A stretch of DNA of 64,000 nucleotides. Source: Nectonema munidae (lineage: Eukaryota > Nematomorpha > Nectonematoida > Nectonematidae). The DNA lies in the NCBI GenBank assembly GCA_030549495.1, contig JAUIRK010000822.1:1-64000 (forward strand), given 5' to 3'. The first letter of the stretch is position 1. Each line of letters begins with the position of its first letter. The notes under the pieces were generated by a model, which was not told where the DNA came from, did no database searches, and saw nothing but the letters and a program-made list of their open reading frames with translations. Both the position numbers and the translations under genes were made by a program. Shown piece by piece: positions 11,050-22,475 of the stretch.

Positions 11050-12113
11050 TATAAAATACCCGTTTGGGTATCTCTAAAATGCATGGCGCTTTTTTATATC
11101 AAGTATTGCTGGTGGTATAAACTTCTTGTTTTTACAAACTGTACCAAGCAAAGTCATTTTTCTCTCTTTTAAGAGTCTTTTAGACAGGTTCAAAGATGTA
11201 AAAAAATTGTCACACGTCACGTTGTGACCTTTTAGTCATTTTGTCATATCCATCACAACACGCTCTCCTTGATTTTTTTCAGCTGCATTTCCAGGTTGCT
11301 TTCCCAAATATGGCTGGATGTTCCATACGTAAAAACTCTCAACATCTACTAAAATCCAAAACTTAAATCCATATTTATCTGGTTTGGTAGAAATGTACTG
11401 TCTAAAAGGACAATTTCCCCTGAAGCCTCTGAGGTGCACATCTACTGTTACTTGAAAACAGGGATTGAAAAGTTTTGGTAGAATAGCAACCCATTCATCC
11501 CAAATTTCTTGAATTGGAGCAAACTTGTTTTTTTCTTTTCTATTTTCCCTTGTTTTTTTTTGTCATCAAATCGTAAAACTCTTGAAATCATTTTGAAGTT
11601 TTTCAGAGTCATTGTAGCTCTAAAAATACTTCTTCCAGGATCATCATCCCATAAGCTGGCAGTGGACTCGTTTTTGGATTTGAAAACTCCAGCAAGAATC
11701 AACAGGCCTAAATAAGCTTCAAACTTTACGGTATCAAGCTCCACCCAGCTATCACCCATCACAACTTTGCCTTCAATGTTAGTCCACTTCATTATTGTAT
11801 TCAAAATTTTTGGTGGAAAAAATTGTATAAAAGCTGGGTACTCATCTTCTATCCTTGAGCAAGCATTACTTTTTGGACCTGGCTTCATTGATATGCTATT
11901 ATGACACCTTTCTTTACTTGAATAATTAAAATCGTCATGATACCATTTTGTCTCCCCATCTTTCGAAGGACAATACTCATGAGTTTCCTCATCTTCTAAA
12001 TTAGAAAGCATTCCATCGGAAAAATCACTATAACATTCTTCAGTCTCACATAATGAAACATGATATTCTACCTCAGAAAACTCGCTAATGGAAGGGGAAG
12101 AGTCGCTGTACAT
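11050..12113 (-). pseudogene. piggyBac transposase, 3'-truncated
   Basis: The minus-strand ORF 11448-12113 begins MYSDSSPSISEFSEVEYHVS with an acidic N-terminus. It then has the piggyBac DDE segment FEAYLGLLILAGVFKSKNES, followed by LWDDDPGRSIFRATMTLKNF. A second frame (11236-11439) continues with GNCPFRQYISTKPDKYGFKF and YLGKQPGN. A short tail at 11060-11230 reads CDNFFTSLNLS...GTVCKNKKFIPP, including the second catalytic Asp. The C-terminal third and cysteine-rich tail are absent. piggyBac enzymes excise and insert DNA at TTAA. Frame changes plus truncation make it dead. Confidence 0.8.
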
Positions 12114-12232
12114 GCCTTTATAAAAAATGTAACAATTTAGTACTAAAAAAATAAAAAAAACTTAAATTATGAAATAATTTAATTTTAGAAATAATAAAAA
12201 AACTTAAATTATGACTTAAATTGGACTCTTTT

Positions 12233-12436
12233 GAACCCAAGGATCTCAAATGTATAAAAAAAATATATCCTAATAAGTTAAACATTTTATTGTGTTTTAA
12301 AAATTATTTTGTGATTTTTATATTATATGTAACAAATACTAAAAACTTAAGGCTATGTTAATTTTGAAATTTTTAATAAAAGATAATTTTTTAAAAAATT
12401 AGATTTAAATGAGCCCTAGGATCTTATAAGGGTTAA
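12233..12436 (-). mobile_element. Likely piggyBac 5' terminus with TTAA
   Basis: Read on the minus strand the end is TTAACCCTTATAAGATCCTA (12417-12436), a TTAA followed by the CCC start common in piggyBac termini. A related motif, AGATCCTWGGGYTCA, occurs near 12413 and again near 12240 as a subterminal direct repeat. Confidence 0.45.
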
Positions 12437-13700
12437 GTAAAAGTTTTTGTAAGTAAATGTACAAAGAGAATAGAAAACAATTTTATCAATAGAAACGTGA
12501 TACTTTTCCAATGAAAAATGATTAACAAAATTAAGTAACTTTTTTATAGAAGATTCAAGCATATTCATATGTTTTCTAACCGGGTGAGACTTTTTACCCA
12601 AATACACCCAAATATACCCAAATACACCCAAACAGATGAAAATAAATTTAAATATTAAAAGAATAAGTTAAATATACATAGAAGAATTATTCTCAGGATA
12701 AAACCAATATAAAATTATAAATTTGATATTGAATTATAAAAAATTAATCTATTTTTTTTTTAATTAAAATTGTTTATATTATAATAATAACTTAAAATAT
12801 AATAATTATCTATAAATAATAATATTATTATTTTATAATAGTAAGTTTGATAACACAAAATAATTTTTTAATTTAAATAATTACTAATATATGTGGCCTG
12901 GCAAGAAAATGGGTGACATAAAAATATATAACAATGCTCTCGTTCAAACTTAAATATCTGTGTATCTTTTTATTTTAGGCATTTATTTAATATTATTTTT
13001 AATTTCAAGTTCTTATTTGTAAATAAAGAACATATTTGTGTGTATTTGGGTAAAAAGTCCTACCGTATTCATATGTTTTCTATCCGAGTTTTGTCAAAGA
13101 ATCGTGGCATACAACAAATGAGGATATATGAATGCATTAAAAAGTTTAATACGAGTAATATTATTAAAATATGATTTGAACTTGAATATAATTCCATAAA
13201 TTCGGGAAACTTTAGTAATGAAGTGGTTAATATGGTTTTTCCATTTTAGATTACAATCAATTACAACTTCCAAATATTGAGTTTAATAGACCTGTTCAAA
13301 AGTTTCATTGCTGATTTTTAATGCATATTTATTTACAGCAGTTTTATTAGAAAAAGTCATTTAATAACATTTAGACACATTCAATGGAAGTTTGTTGACT
13401 AATGTCCAATTGTATATCAAATCCAAAAAACAATTCACTTTTTCAATTTCTAACGCGCTGATGTATTCAAAAGGATATGTGATTAAGACATCATCAGCAT
13501 AAAGAATGAATTGGAAATGTGAAGATTGATACCTAACAATTTCTCTTTTCAACGAGTAATCAATTTTATAATTTCTAGTTTTTTTTATTTTTTGATAAAT
13601 TAATAGTACATCTCTATAAATTAATAGTTGATCTCTTGTCCACTCTGATCGACGCTGCTTATACTTTGATTTAGAAAAAGTGATGTAGAACATTTGGCAC
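12416..13700 (-). pseudogene. Jockey/CR1-like LINE reverse transcriptase fragment
   Basis: The minus-strand frame 13361-13693 contains FQFILYADDVLITYPFEYIS and WTLVNKLPLNVSKCY, the RT palm with an intact YADD box. The reading continues in broken frames to about 13090 (LKWKNHINHFITKVSRIYGI). After a MITE insertion it resumes at 12416-12560 with MLESSIKKLLNFVNHFSLEK, the usual post-RT region. Both ends are lost. Confidence 0.7.
12583..13064. mobile_element. Inverted-repeat MITE (copy 1) with long target duplication
   Basis: About 482 bp. The ends are GGTGAGACTTTTTACCCAAA and, from the right, GGTAGGACTTTTTACCCAAA. The subterminal region has an array of CCCAAATACAC-like units. It is flanked by 22-bp near-identical sequences (12561-12582 and 13065-13086, 20 of 22 matching) that are continuous in the host LINE. 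A second copy lies at 30426-30712. It has no coding capacity. Confidence 0.75.
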
Positions 13701-13869
13701 TAATTGAGAGAGAAAACAATTTATTGCAAAGGAAAAGTGTTCACAAAGAGAAAAAAAACTAAAAAATTCACTTTCAGTGAATTTGAATTTAAAGTTGAAT
13801 TTATTTAAGCCTACCCTTTATTTAAGCCTATAATCAATCCTTATTGGTTCGTTTGAGCTTCTGGTATTG

Positions 13870-14430
13870 TATTGGAGTTTCTAGTAATAACTAATCAACG
13901 ACCCGAACACATTTTGCAAATAAACGTTGAAATTTTTGTAGAGAAATACGCCAACTCTCTGTTTAAAAATTTCTTCCAATTTTAACAATTTATTTGGATA
14001 AAAAATTTCTTCAGTGTGATCAAACTTCTTCATGTTAAAAATCACCCTTATAGCGCGTTTTTGGAGGATTTCGATACGTTTAGTTAATGTAAGAAATAAA
14101 TAGTTGTTTGTATATAATAATTCTTATTAGAAATTATCATGCATTTTGATTTTTGTTTTTTCAAAATCAAGTTATTCATATTACACCATTCATAAATTAA
14201 GCTCAATTCTTTATTTAGAATATCTTAATCAATAGTTTAACCCTTTTTAATTTAGACAAAGGAAGGTATGCGTAGATGTCATCTGCAAAAATGAGAAATT
14301 TTATAAAATTTGAAAGAGAAAAAAAATGTTTATTGCAATGCTAAAATTTAAGGGTCCCAAAATGGATCCCTGTAGAACACCATTTAGAGAGGTAACATTC
14401 AAAAAAAAGCATCGCTCAATGATGATGACA
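13870..14430 (-). pseudogene. Second Jockey/CR1-like LINE RT fragment
   Basis: On the minus strand it reads VLQGSILGPLNFSIAIN, then FLIFADDIYAYLPLSKLK, closely matching the plus-strand copy at 27150-27290. It is followed by broken remnants of the post-RT region. The two copies belong to the same LINE family. Confidence 0.65.
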
Positions 14431-14512
14431 ATCTATGGAGTGAATACATTCAATAAATTGTCAAAGAACAGTTCAATCTGAAAGCACTTAAACTGGAATG
14501 AGAATTATATAA

Positions 14513-16440
14513 AGTCAAACCTGTCTTAGCGACCCACTATCAATAACGACCTTAATTTCTTCCTCCCAAAAGAAATTCAATTTGCTCTACCCTGTATTTA
14601 GCGACACACTCTCTTACGCGACCTATGACCATGTTTTCAGACTCAAGCTATATGAAAAACAACCTTTATTAGACGACTGTTTTGCGAAAAGAAATAACTG
14701 TTATAAACTCAACAGCAATGATGGATTTATTTCTTTTTCTTTTTAAAACTGACACAATATCAATGAAAAAAGCGATGAATCTTCTTTCATGGAGGACAGA
14801 CATGTAGCAATACTTCTTACAATCAATATCACATGAAAAGCACCAAACACAGTCATAAAGCATTACTTCATTCTAAGCCAGGAGTCAGCGAAGTGGTAGA
14901 TATCGACCTCTGGGTGTTGATAACAGATCTTTTGGGGTTGATAAGTTAGACAAACTTACCAAATTGTGCTATCCTTTTTTTTACTTTATAGTAGTAATAA
15001 ATCTCCTTTTTCTTTTAAAACACAGCAAAGGACATTGTATAGTATAGGATATGAGACATTTTGTGTTTGTATTTTTTCTCTTAATTGTTGGACATTGATT
15101 AATGTTTTTATGAAACATTTCTATGTAGAGTGGGTGTCGATGTGAAGACAAATGTTGTATGAAGGGGTCGACGGGTAAAAAAGTTTGCCTCCCTGTTCTA
15201 AGCAATGGCAAAAATAGTGTAGCATGTGTAAAATGGCAACATGTGTAACAGCATAAGCAAAAACAGTGCATTTGGAGTCATCACATCATAACAACAAAAG
15301 ATACAGAAAAAGCATATTTTGAAACATATTTATCGCAAAGACGAAACTGTCTTACAGGCAATAAGGAGATAAATACCATACAAAAACTAAATATTCCAAA
15401 AACTAAAGCCTTAAACTTTGCTGAAGAACTCGGAAAACGGATTTCAAAGCTTAAAATGGTTGGCTGGAGAACTTTATTCGTAGAAATAACATTGTTTTTG
15501 GTAATATGACAGGACGAAGGAGCTGATGTTTGTCAATCAACAGTTGAAGAATGGAAGGAAAAGCTCGAAAAAATTTGTCAGGGGTATATGGTAGAAGACA
15601 CTTTTAACATGGACGAAACTGGACTTTTTTTAGAAACACAAAAAAAGCTTTTAATTTAAAAGGTAAAGAGCATTTTAAACAGTTCAATTAGTATACTTTT
15701 TGTTAATTTTTAGGTGAAGGGTGACCAGGTGGAAAGAGATCTAAAGAAAGGATAACAGTAGCACTCTGTGCCAGTATGACTGGAGAAAAAATCAAATCAT
15801 TAGTGATTGCAAAATCAAAATCGCCTAGATGTTTTTCAAAGATAAAATTAAGCTGCAAAATTTTAATAGAAAAATGATAATCAAAAAAAGGATTCTTCTT
15901 TTATTCATCGACAATGCTCGTTCCCATCCAAATCTCAAACTCAATAAAGTTAAAATACAGTTTCCCCCTAAAACAACTTGCGAAACCCAACAAAGGAATA
16001 ATTTAAGAAATAAAATTTAAATTTAGAAAACGTGAACTACGTATATTTTTCAATTATTACACACTTCATAATATTTTTATAGCTTCTTAATATCGTAAGA
16101 CAAATGGACAACGACGAATCAAAATCAGTTATTGCAGGACAACTTTTGAAATCAAGAAATCTTTTAGATGCAGTTTTATGCTGTAGTGTAGCATGGAAGG
16201 AAGTTGAAGTAGCCACAATTAGAAAATGGTTCAAAGGCTGGATTTTTTGGTAAAGCAAAATCTCCTATGTGCAATCCCGAGTTTGACACAGGTGAAATTC
16301 CTATTGCAATAAAAAACTTAAGTAAGGACGTTTTTGGGATGGAATATGAAGAAATTGCCAATGTTGATAAACAAATTGTACACGTGCGACGATGGAAATA
16401 AAATGGGACTACTCCCTCTCTTACTTTTGCGGACTAAGTT
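14513..16440 (+). mobile_element. pogo/Tigger-type DNA transposon remnant
   Basis: The left end at 14513-14640 has the repeated CTTAGCGACCC/ATAACGACC style of pogo-Tigger termini. Transposase remnants on the plus strand at 15300-16400 include ALNFAEELGKRISKLKMVGW, STVEEWKEKLEKICQGYMVE, TFNMDETGLF, RITVALCASMTGEKI and ILLLFIDNARSHPNLKLNKV, the DDE superfamily order of Tigger/jerky proteins. A later piece at 16090-16260 (VIAGQLLKSRNLLDAV and AWKEVEVATIRKWFKG) is their C-terminal part. It is split over many frames, and I did not find the right terminus. Confidence 0.7.
14879..15195. mobile_element. Non-autonomous hAT MITE with perfect 8-bp TSD
   Basis: 317 bp, starting CAGGAGTCAGCGAAGTGG and ending TTTGCCTCCCTG, so the ends are imperfect inverted repeats beginning CAGG. 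It is flanked by an exact 8-bp duplication, TTCTAAGC (14871-14878 and 15196-15203), the length hAT transposases make. It sits inside the pogo/Tigger remnant and is therefore younger. Confidence 0.85.
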
Positions 16441-18425
16441 CGCCTCTAATGTGACAAATCATGTGGAAAAATAAATCTGTATAAATTTTCGACAAATGCA
16501 ATGCAAATTGTTATACACTATAGGGTTGTATGAAGAGGAATATATACTTCAAATCGTTAATCAATGAGAACAATGTAAACGGCATTAGACAATAAGTCTC
16601 TCCATCATCATCATCATCATGATCAAGCATCTTAAAAAATAATATACTTTTCTAATTTACATCATTATGATTACATAAAAGTCATCTAAGCACACTTTTA
16701 TGTCTTTTTGAACAAAAATAAAGGAGAAAATGGAAACTTTAGAATGCATAAATTAACTATTTATATTCTTTCCATTAAAGAAAATGATATTTATATATTT
16801 TTCGTATAGGCATGCTCGCAAGAATTTATGCAAATTTTGAAAGAGCATTCCAACACTAATCCTGCTCCCTTGAAATGAGAGTGATCTTTCGAGGCATAAA
16901 GCAAGAAGTAGGCAGTAACTCAGTGAATTCAGGAAAAATGGAAAATTTTCAGTTCGTCTTAATTAAAGTTTACGACAAAGCACTTTTTTATTAAATTGAA
17001 AAATGGCATCCCTTTGTAAAGAATAAAAAAAGAAGTTTTATAGCAGCAGCTTGCAAAGGCATTAAGACTTGATGATATTTTGACAAAGGTGGTGATTATG
17101 ATTAAGATAATGCGAAATTGAAAAACGTCCTTCACATTTTATTGATTGACTCAGGTATTTATTAAGAAAAAAATTCTGTTATTATCAGTACATCAGTTTT
17201 TCAATTTAACAGTAAGTTTTTTTCAACTCTCTGATCATCTCTAAAATCACATATTTTTGCGTCCAAATTTAATACGTCAATCACAAAAGTTCTGAAAATG
17301 CAGTTAACATTTTTGTCGTTATATTTAACCACTATAATTATAATTATCAATCAATGGTAAAAAAATTTTAGTTATTTAAGTAAAAACATTTAAAAAATGT
17401 TAAATTTACATTAAGGATGTTTTAAAGCTTTTCATAAATATGCAACGTTATATAGGATATGCTAAAAGCATGGATTTAAAAAATGAAACTAAAATGTTTA
17501 CCAAAGTAGTGAGGTACTTTCTTCGTCAAAGTATGAAGATCGTGAAAATTAAAATTTGTTGTAATAAATTGCAGTTTTGACATTAAAAAGGATAGAACTT
17601 TTGAATGATCAAATGATGAAAAGTGTGCAAAAATGACATAAATTGTTAAAAAATCTTCTTTCAATATGGCGCAGAAATTTTGAAAAGTATGAAAACCTTG
17701 AATGAAGAAAAACAAAACTTGATAGCACTGTTCAAAAATAGAATATTACCTATTGAGTAAGAAGCTTTTGGGCGAGTTCTTTGTTTAAAAAAAATATAAT
17801 TTTCATTAGAGACTTTCTAACTTTTTGAAAAAGCTTAGCATGTAAACTATAATTTATTGTGTTCATACATATCAAATTTCATAAAAAAAAAATTGTCTTG
17901 TTCACAGAGAACATGGCCTGTAAATAGTGTTGGCTTACGTTACGCTTCGAAAACAAATTTCGCATATTTAACTTCACATATTTCGTACCATAAAATCGCA
18001 TCGGAATAAAAAAAATAGGATATTCAAAAAATGTATCCAAATTTAGAAGAAAAAAAATGAAAATTAATTACCAAGTCGAACATGATCAAAAAGATTTGTT
18101 ATATGTTTTTTACTTCATAAATGCTTCTAATATTGTTTAGTTTGCAATTAATATTATGCAAAATTTGGATATTTTATGCCTTTAATTTTTATTATTTTTT
18201 ATATTATTCGTTTAAAGAGACAGTTAAAGAAGTTAATTTGAAATAATATGGTTTGTTAGGTACGATTCAAAAACAAACAAGGAATTCATCTAAAATTCAA
18301 TTATTGCAACGGAAAAATATAGTGCCATTAAGTATGTCGTATTTCAGCTTCAATCCTACGTATTTCAGAGAACAAAAATTCATAAGTTCATAATGCAGAA
18401 ATATTTTCAATCAGATTAGGGGAGG
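16440..18425. other. Intergenic AT-rich stretch
   Basis: No gene or recognisable element. A CAT/ATC microsatellite lies at about 16603-16622. Open frames here have low-complexity composition. Confidence 0.5.
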
Positions 18426-18560
18426 GGTGTAATTGAGAGCAGCCTAGCATAGCGCTTATGCTATATGTAGTAGGTACACCTCGGATTTGATCCTCAAAGA
18501 GTTAAAATGTAAAAAATACCTCTCATATATAGTTCAACTTGAGAAATTTTCTTACTCAAA
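18426..18560 (+). repeat. Possible tRNA-derived SINE-like unit
   Basis: GGGTGTAATTGAGAGCAGCC is followed by TAGCATAGCGCTTATGC and CGGATTTGATCC, spaced like the A and B boxes of a decayed tRNA-type promoter. The layout resembles the units at 43818 and 62105, but similarity is weak. Confidence 0.25.
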
Positions 18561-19276
18561 TAGTGATATACTTTATTTTATATAAAATTGTTTTTTTTAA
18601 ATAAAAAATGCGTTTTATGGGAAAGAAAAGAAAACACGTTGGAAATCATTTTGATAGAGCTATTGCGACTTGGATTGGGATGTGAGAGGAAGAGCTTTTA
18701 ATAAAAAATAACTTACAATATAAATGAAGCTTTTGCCATTGCTAAAAATATTATCCCTACTATATAGGTAAAAAATGAAAATGCCACAAAACTTTTCAGC
18801 TCATTGTAATGCAAACTTTTTTTAATGAAAATTCATTGTAGTTATGGAATCTCCTTTTTGGTTAGGATTTTTTTAGATAACGTAGTAAGCTTTTGACGAA
18901 GGTTAAGTTTTTATGTTAAAAACAAGAAATTGCATACATAGGATGTTTAGGGCAAAAAAATTTTATTAGCAAAAAACAACATTGCAAAAAGGCAATGTTA
19001 CACAAATACATTAAAATTTAAAAAAATAATCATATAAAAATAAAATTTTAGTGAAAGCTTAAATAAACATATGATATAAGTAAAAAAGCTTTTTGTATGA
19101 TATTCTTTGAAAGATTTGACATGAACACCAAATGTATATTTTTTTCCATGTTTGACATTGCTGAAATGACATATTTTATTGTTTTTGATATCAACACAAA
19201 TGTCATTCTTGTTTTCGAAATAGTTTAAATCAGAGAGGGTTTTTAGCGAATGATCTATACTTCCAGGGAAAATATT
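18561..19276. other. Intergenic AT-rich stretch
   Basis: Nothing supported on either strand. Confidence 0.4.
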
Positions 19277-20391
19277 TTAATTAAATTTGCATATCGCATA
19301 TACACTAGTTAAAAAAAATCCAAAAATGTTAGGGGTGAATAGGCTTTTCATTTGAAAATGAAGTAGTCTATCAGGCACATTACAGGAATTGATGAAAGGA
19401 TATTTGATTGATAGAGAAAACAACTGAAAACAAATAACTGAATGTTGGAGAGTTTTATATGAATAATCTAGTTTGAAGTAAAAGAGTCTACTAGACACCC
19501 TGCGATGTTTATATGAAAAAAATGTGATTGATTCAGGGGCGCACATCCTTGAAATTATTAGAGGAGGCAGACTTTCAAGCGTCTTCCAGACAACAAATTT
19601 TTCTGAATTCCTACTCCTCTCTTGTCTATTCTATTTCATTCTTAATTAAGTTTAATGTAAACTTTAACCCCCGCCCTATTAAGCTTAAAGTCAACAATGA
19701 ATGAGGACTTATAATTCTCACTTCAAATAGATGCGCACCATCTCCAAATTATTATGTAGAAAAGGGGTAAAGATATCAATTAACAATAAAAAAATTGAAA
19801 ATTTTATTGATGAAAAAAATCATTCATTAATTTTCAGTTGTTCCTTCTTCCTAAAAAATGTTTTGAGAAAAATAAATTAAAAAAAACACATCCAAATTAC
19901 ATAACTTTTCTGAGGTAATTTCTATCAAAAATGTAAAACAGAACTTTAGAAAACTTGGTATTAGAATTTTTTCATTCTTTTTAGTGTAGAAGAATAAGTT
20001 ATTTAGACTCTCAAAAAAGGGTATAAAATAGTGCAAACAAAAATCAAAAAATAAATTAAGATTGCCTAAAATCTAGCCAGTGCTAGATTGCCTAGCTACG
20101 ACGCTGGAGAGAAGAGAGCTGAATGAGATAGGAGAGCTTAAACAAGAGAAGAGAGAGTGAGTGAGTGAAAAAAGAGAGCTTGAGTGAAAGAAGAGAGATT
20201 GAATGAGAGAAGAGAGCTTTAGTGATTGCGTTTTAGCAGAGAAAGCGGAAGAGAAAACCAGGAAAGGAGACAGAAAGAGAAAAAGATTAACTGTGACAGA
20301 TGAAAAAATCGAGTGGATCATCAACATGTGTTTGCTCAAAAATACTACAAGGAGACACTGTTATAACATTGCTTACTTATTGTGTGCATAT
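19277..20391. repeat. Composite repeat, inverted relative to 30994-31920
   Basis: This segment is the reverse complement of 30994-31920, diverged and with indels. It contains a terminus-like motif, CAGGGGCGCACATCC (19534-19548), and a purine-rich array of AGAGAGCTTGAGTGAAAGAA-like units (20110-20215). Homology extends past the motif on both sides, so an older repeat carrying it was copied as a whole. The hAT at 20392 interrupts it. Confidence 0.75.
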
Positions 20392-20760
20392 TAGTGCTCT
20401 GCGCGGGGCGGACGTGGGTTGTCCACAGCAACATTTTTGCGGGCCGGGCGGGTTTTATTAATATAGTGCGGACAATCTGTGGGTTGTTCGCATTCACTTC
20501 TATGCAAGTTTTCATGAGTGCATAATTGCCTTTTTGGAAATAGCTTATTTTTATTGCTATGTGTTACGTATATTGGAGAGATTTGCATTGAGTAAAAACC
20601 GTAATTGAAATAGAAAGATAGAGCAGATTTGATTAGCGTCATTGATGCGTGTACAAGAGAAAAAAAATCAAATAATAAGAATGTCATATTTTTGAAATAT
20701 CCATTATAAAATATTATTCAATAATTCTTTTTTTTTGTTGTTTTCTTTCGCACATTTTAA

Positions 20761-21165
20761 ATGGCAACGTTAACATCTCAACAAGTTTCATCTTATTTAA
20801 AATCTGGCTTATACAAAATAAAAAGTGTACATGGATTGAAATCGGAGGCGTGGAAGACGTTTGGTATCGTGGTAAATGAAAAAAACACTGATTTGGATGT
20901 TGTCGTTTGTAAAGTATGCTTTCAAGCTTTCGCTTATTGTGGAAGAAAAACAGGTACTTTTATTCTTAGGAGACACAAGTGCAAAATATATCCTAATCAA
21001 ACTTTACTGACTGATACTACCAAGCCAGTTTTGAATAATGCTAAAGTTATTTCGAAAGCTAAAAAAGAAAACATTAAACTGGCATGCGTGCGTTTTATAG
21101 CTAAAGATCTTAGACCATTTGAAACAATCGGTTGTGGTGGATTCATTGACTTTGTTCAGGGGTAA
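20761..21165 (+). CDS. hAT transposase N-terminal exon with BED zinc finger
   Basis: A 134-codon ORF: MATLTSQQVSSYLKSGLYKI, then a BED-type finger (AWKTFGIV...VVCKVCFQAFAYCGRKTGTF...RRHKC). It ends KLACVRFIAKDLRPFETIGC GGFIDFVQ, the conserved region that begins the hAT catalytic domain. The sequence CAGGGGTAAAC at the end looks like a splice donor, so this is probably exon 1. The catalytic domain and dimerisation region are missing, replaced by intron sequence and a nested element. Confidence 0.8.
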   Translation: MATLTSQQVSSYLKSGLYKIKSVHGLKSEAWKTFGIVVNEKNTDLDVVVCKVCFQAFAYCGRKTGTFILRRHKCKIYPNQTLLTDTTKPVLNNAKVISKAKKENIKLACVRFIAKDLRPFETIGCGGFIDFVQG

Positions 21166-21410
21166 ACTCTAATGTCTAATGCTTTCTTAAATTTGTAAAA
21201 TTATTTTATATGATAAAACAAAATATACAAATTAAAAAAATACAAGCCAAAAATACAAATTTGAAAAATCCAAGGGCTAATCTTTTGTGATTCTATATTC
21301 AAAATTTGAAATATTGCAATTGTTGATGGAACAATTTGTTTATTCAGATAACAAAACGTGTAAAGACAATTTTTTTAAGACAAAAATTTAATTAAATTTT
21401 TTAAAGTAGT

Positions 21411-22027
21411 ATATAGGGTGCCTGGTCAAAACGTCCAAAATTAGATTAACAGTATCTGAACCCTAAAAAACATTTTTTCGAGAATCAAAATTGTTGAGGA
21501 AAAAAACTGAAAAATTGAGCACAAAACTTTTTTTATTTAAAAAATTTTATTTCTAGTTTTTTAATTTAAAACTTTAAACATTTTAGATTTAAATGAAAAA
21601 TGCACTATAATCAAGCGTGTCTTTTTACTGGAATAGATAAAAATTCATTCCAATCTCTTAAAATCCATTCAAATCGTGTAGTTTTAAAATAAAAGAATTA
21701 TGGACAAAACTTTTCAACATAATTTAAAAAAGCTTATTTTATATCAAAATTGAAAATAAAAGTTCCAGACCAATAGAATCCAGTGATAGAACTACATATT
21801 TCCAACTTTGATGAGTAAAAGCGTGTTGAAATTATGCAAAGCTTTAGTTCGTTATCAGATAGATAAGTTCGACATGAAATACTTGAAAACATAAGAAATC
21901 AAACAGGCATGAAGGATTATACTAAAAAATTTCGTTTTGTGAGGTTATGATTTCTAGACGTTTTGGTTTTCGGACGTTTTGGTTTCGGACGTTTTGGTTT
22001 CGGACGTTTTGACTATGAACCGTATAT
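21411..22027. mobile_element. Inverted-repeat element nested in the hAT
   Basis: The left end is ATATAGGGTGCCTGGTCAAA followed by ACGTCC. The right end, reverse complemented, is ATATACGGTTCATAGTCAAA followed by ACGTCC. About 617 bp and non-coding. The right subterminal part has a tandem array of roughly 15 bp (GGACGTTTTGGTTTC, 3-4 copies at 21955-22012). Confidence 0.6.
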
Positions 22028-22274
22028 AGTATATGTATGATCATTTTTTTCCAAGCAGGTTAAATATATAAATAACATTTAATTAGCTTTGTATTATTTC
22101 GATAAAATGTGGGTCGGTAGCGGATGCAAATTGATAAACGCAGGGCGGGTGCGGGTGCAAATTGATATAATGCGGGGCGGGCGGACACTAATTGAATAAT
22201 TGCGGGGCGGGGCGGGGCGGGTGCGGACAACTTTTTACAACCCGCGCAGGGCTCTAGTCCATATTGAAATTTTT

Positions 22275-22475
22275 GGTGCTGGCAGCAAGTAGAAAAAAAG
22301 TGAACTTCAGGCGACATTTTGTTTTTTTACTAACTTACTATTATCACTTATTATTATTAAACTAGCCAGCAACTGTTAAAAAATAAAAAAATTAATTATA
22401 CATCGTAAGGTATATAATATTTTGACATAAAACATAAACATTTATCATAAAATAGGTTAAAAATGTGTTACGATT
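22275..22475 (+). repeat. Dispersed repeat shared with 38750-38945
   Basis: Same orientation as 38750-38945. Shared blocks include AACATTTATCATAAAATA followed by GGTTAAAAATGTGTTA. Confidence 0.6.

Larger units (their letters stand above)
20392..22256 (+). mobile_element. BED-finger hAT transposon, internally deleted
   Basis: 1,865 bp. The ends are TAGTGCTCTGCGCGGGGCGG and, from the right, TAGAGCCCTGCGCGGGTTG, followed by GC-rich GCGGGGCGG-type subterminal repeats at both ends (20400-20480 and 22100-22250). The flanks are GTGCATAT (20384-20391) and GTCCATAT (22257-22264), a 7/8 target duplication. The related repeat at 30994-31001 shows the uninterrupted site (ATATGCAC on plus). It encodes only the N-terminal transposase exon. 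Confidence 0.85.

Noticed and set aside
20073-20339. A Ser/Leu-rich ORF on the minus strand
   Set aside because: It is produced by the AGAGAGCTT-type repeat array and has no protein-like features.
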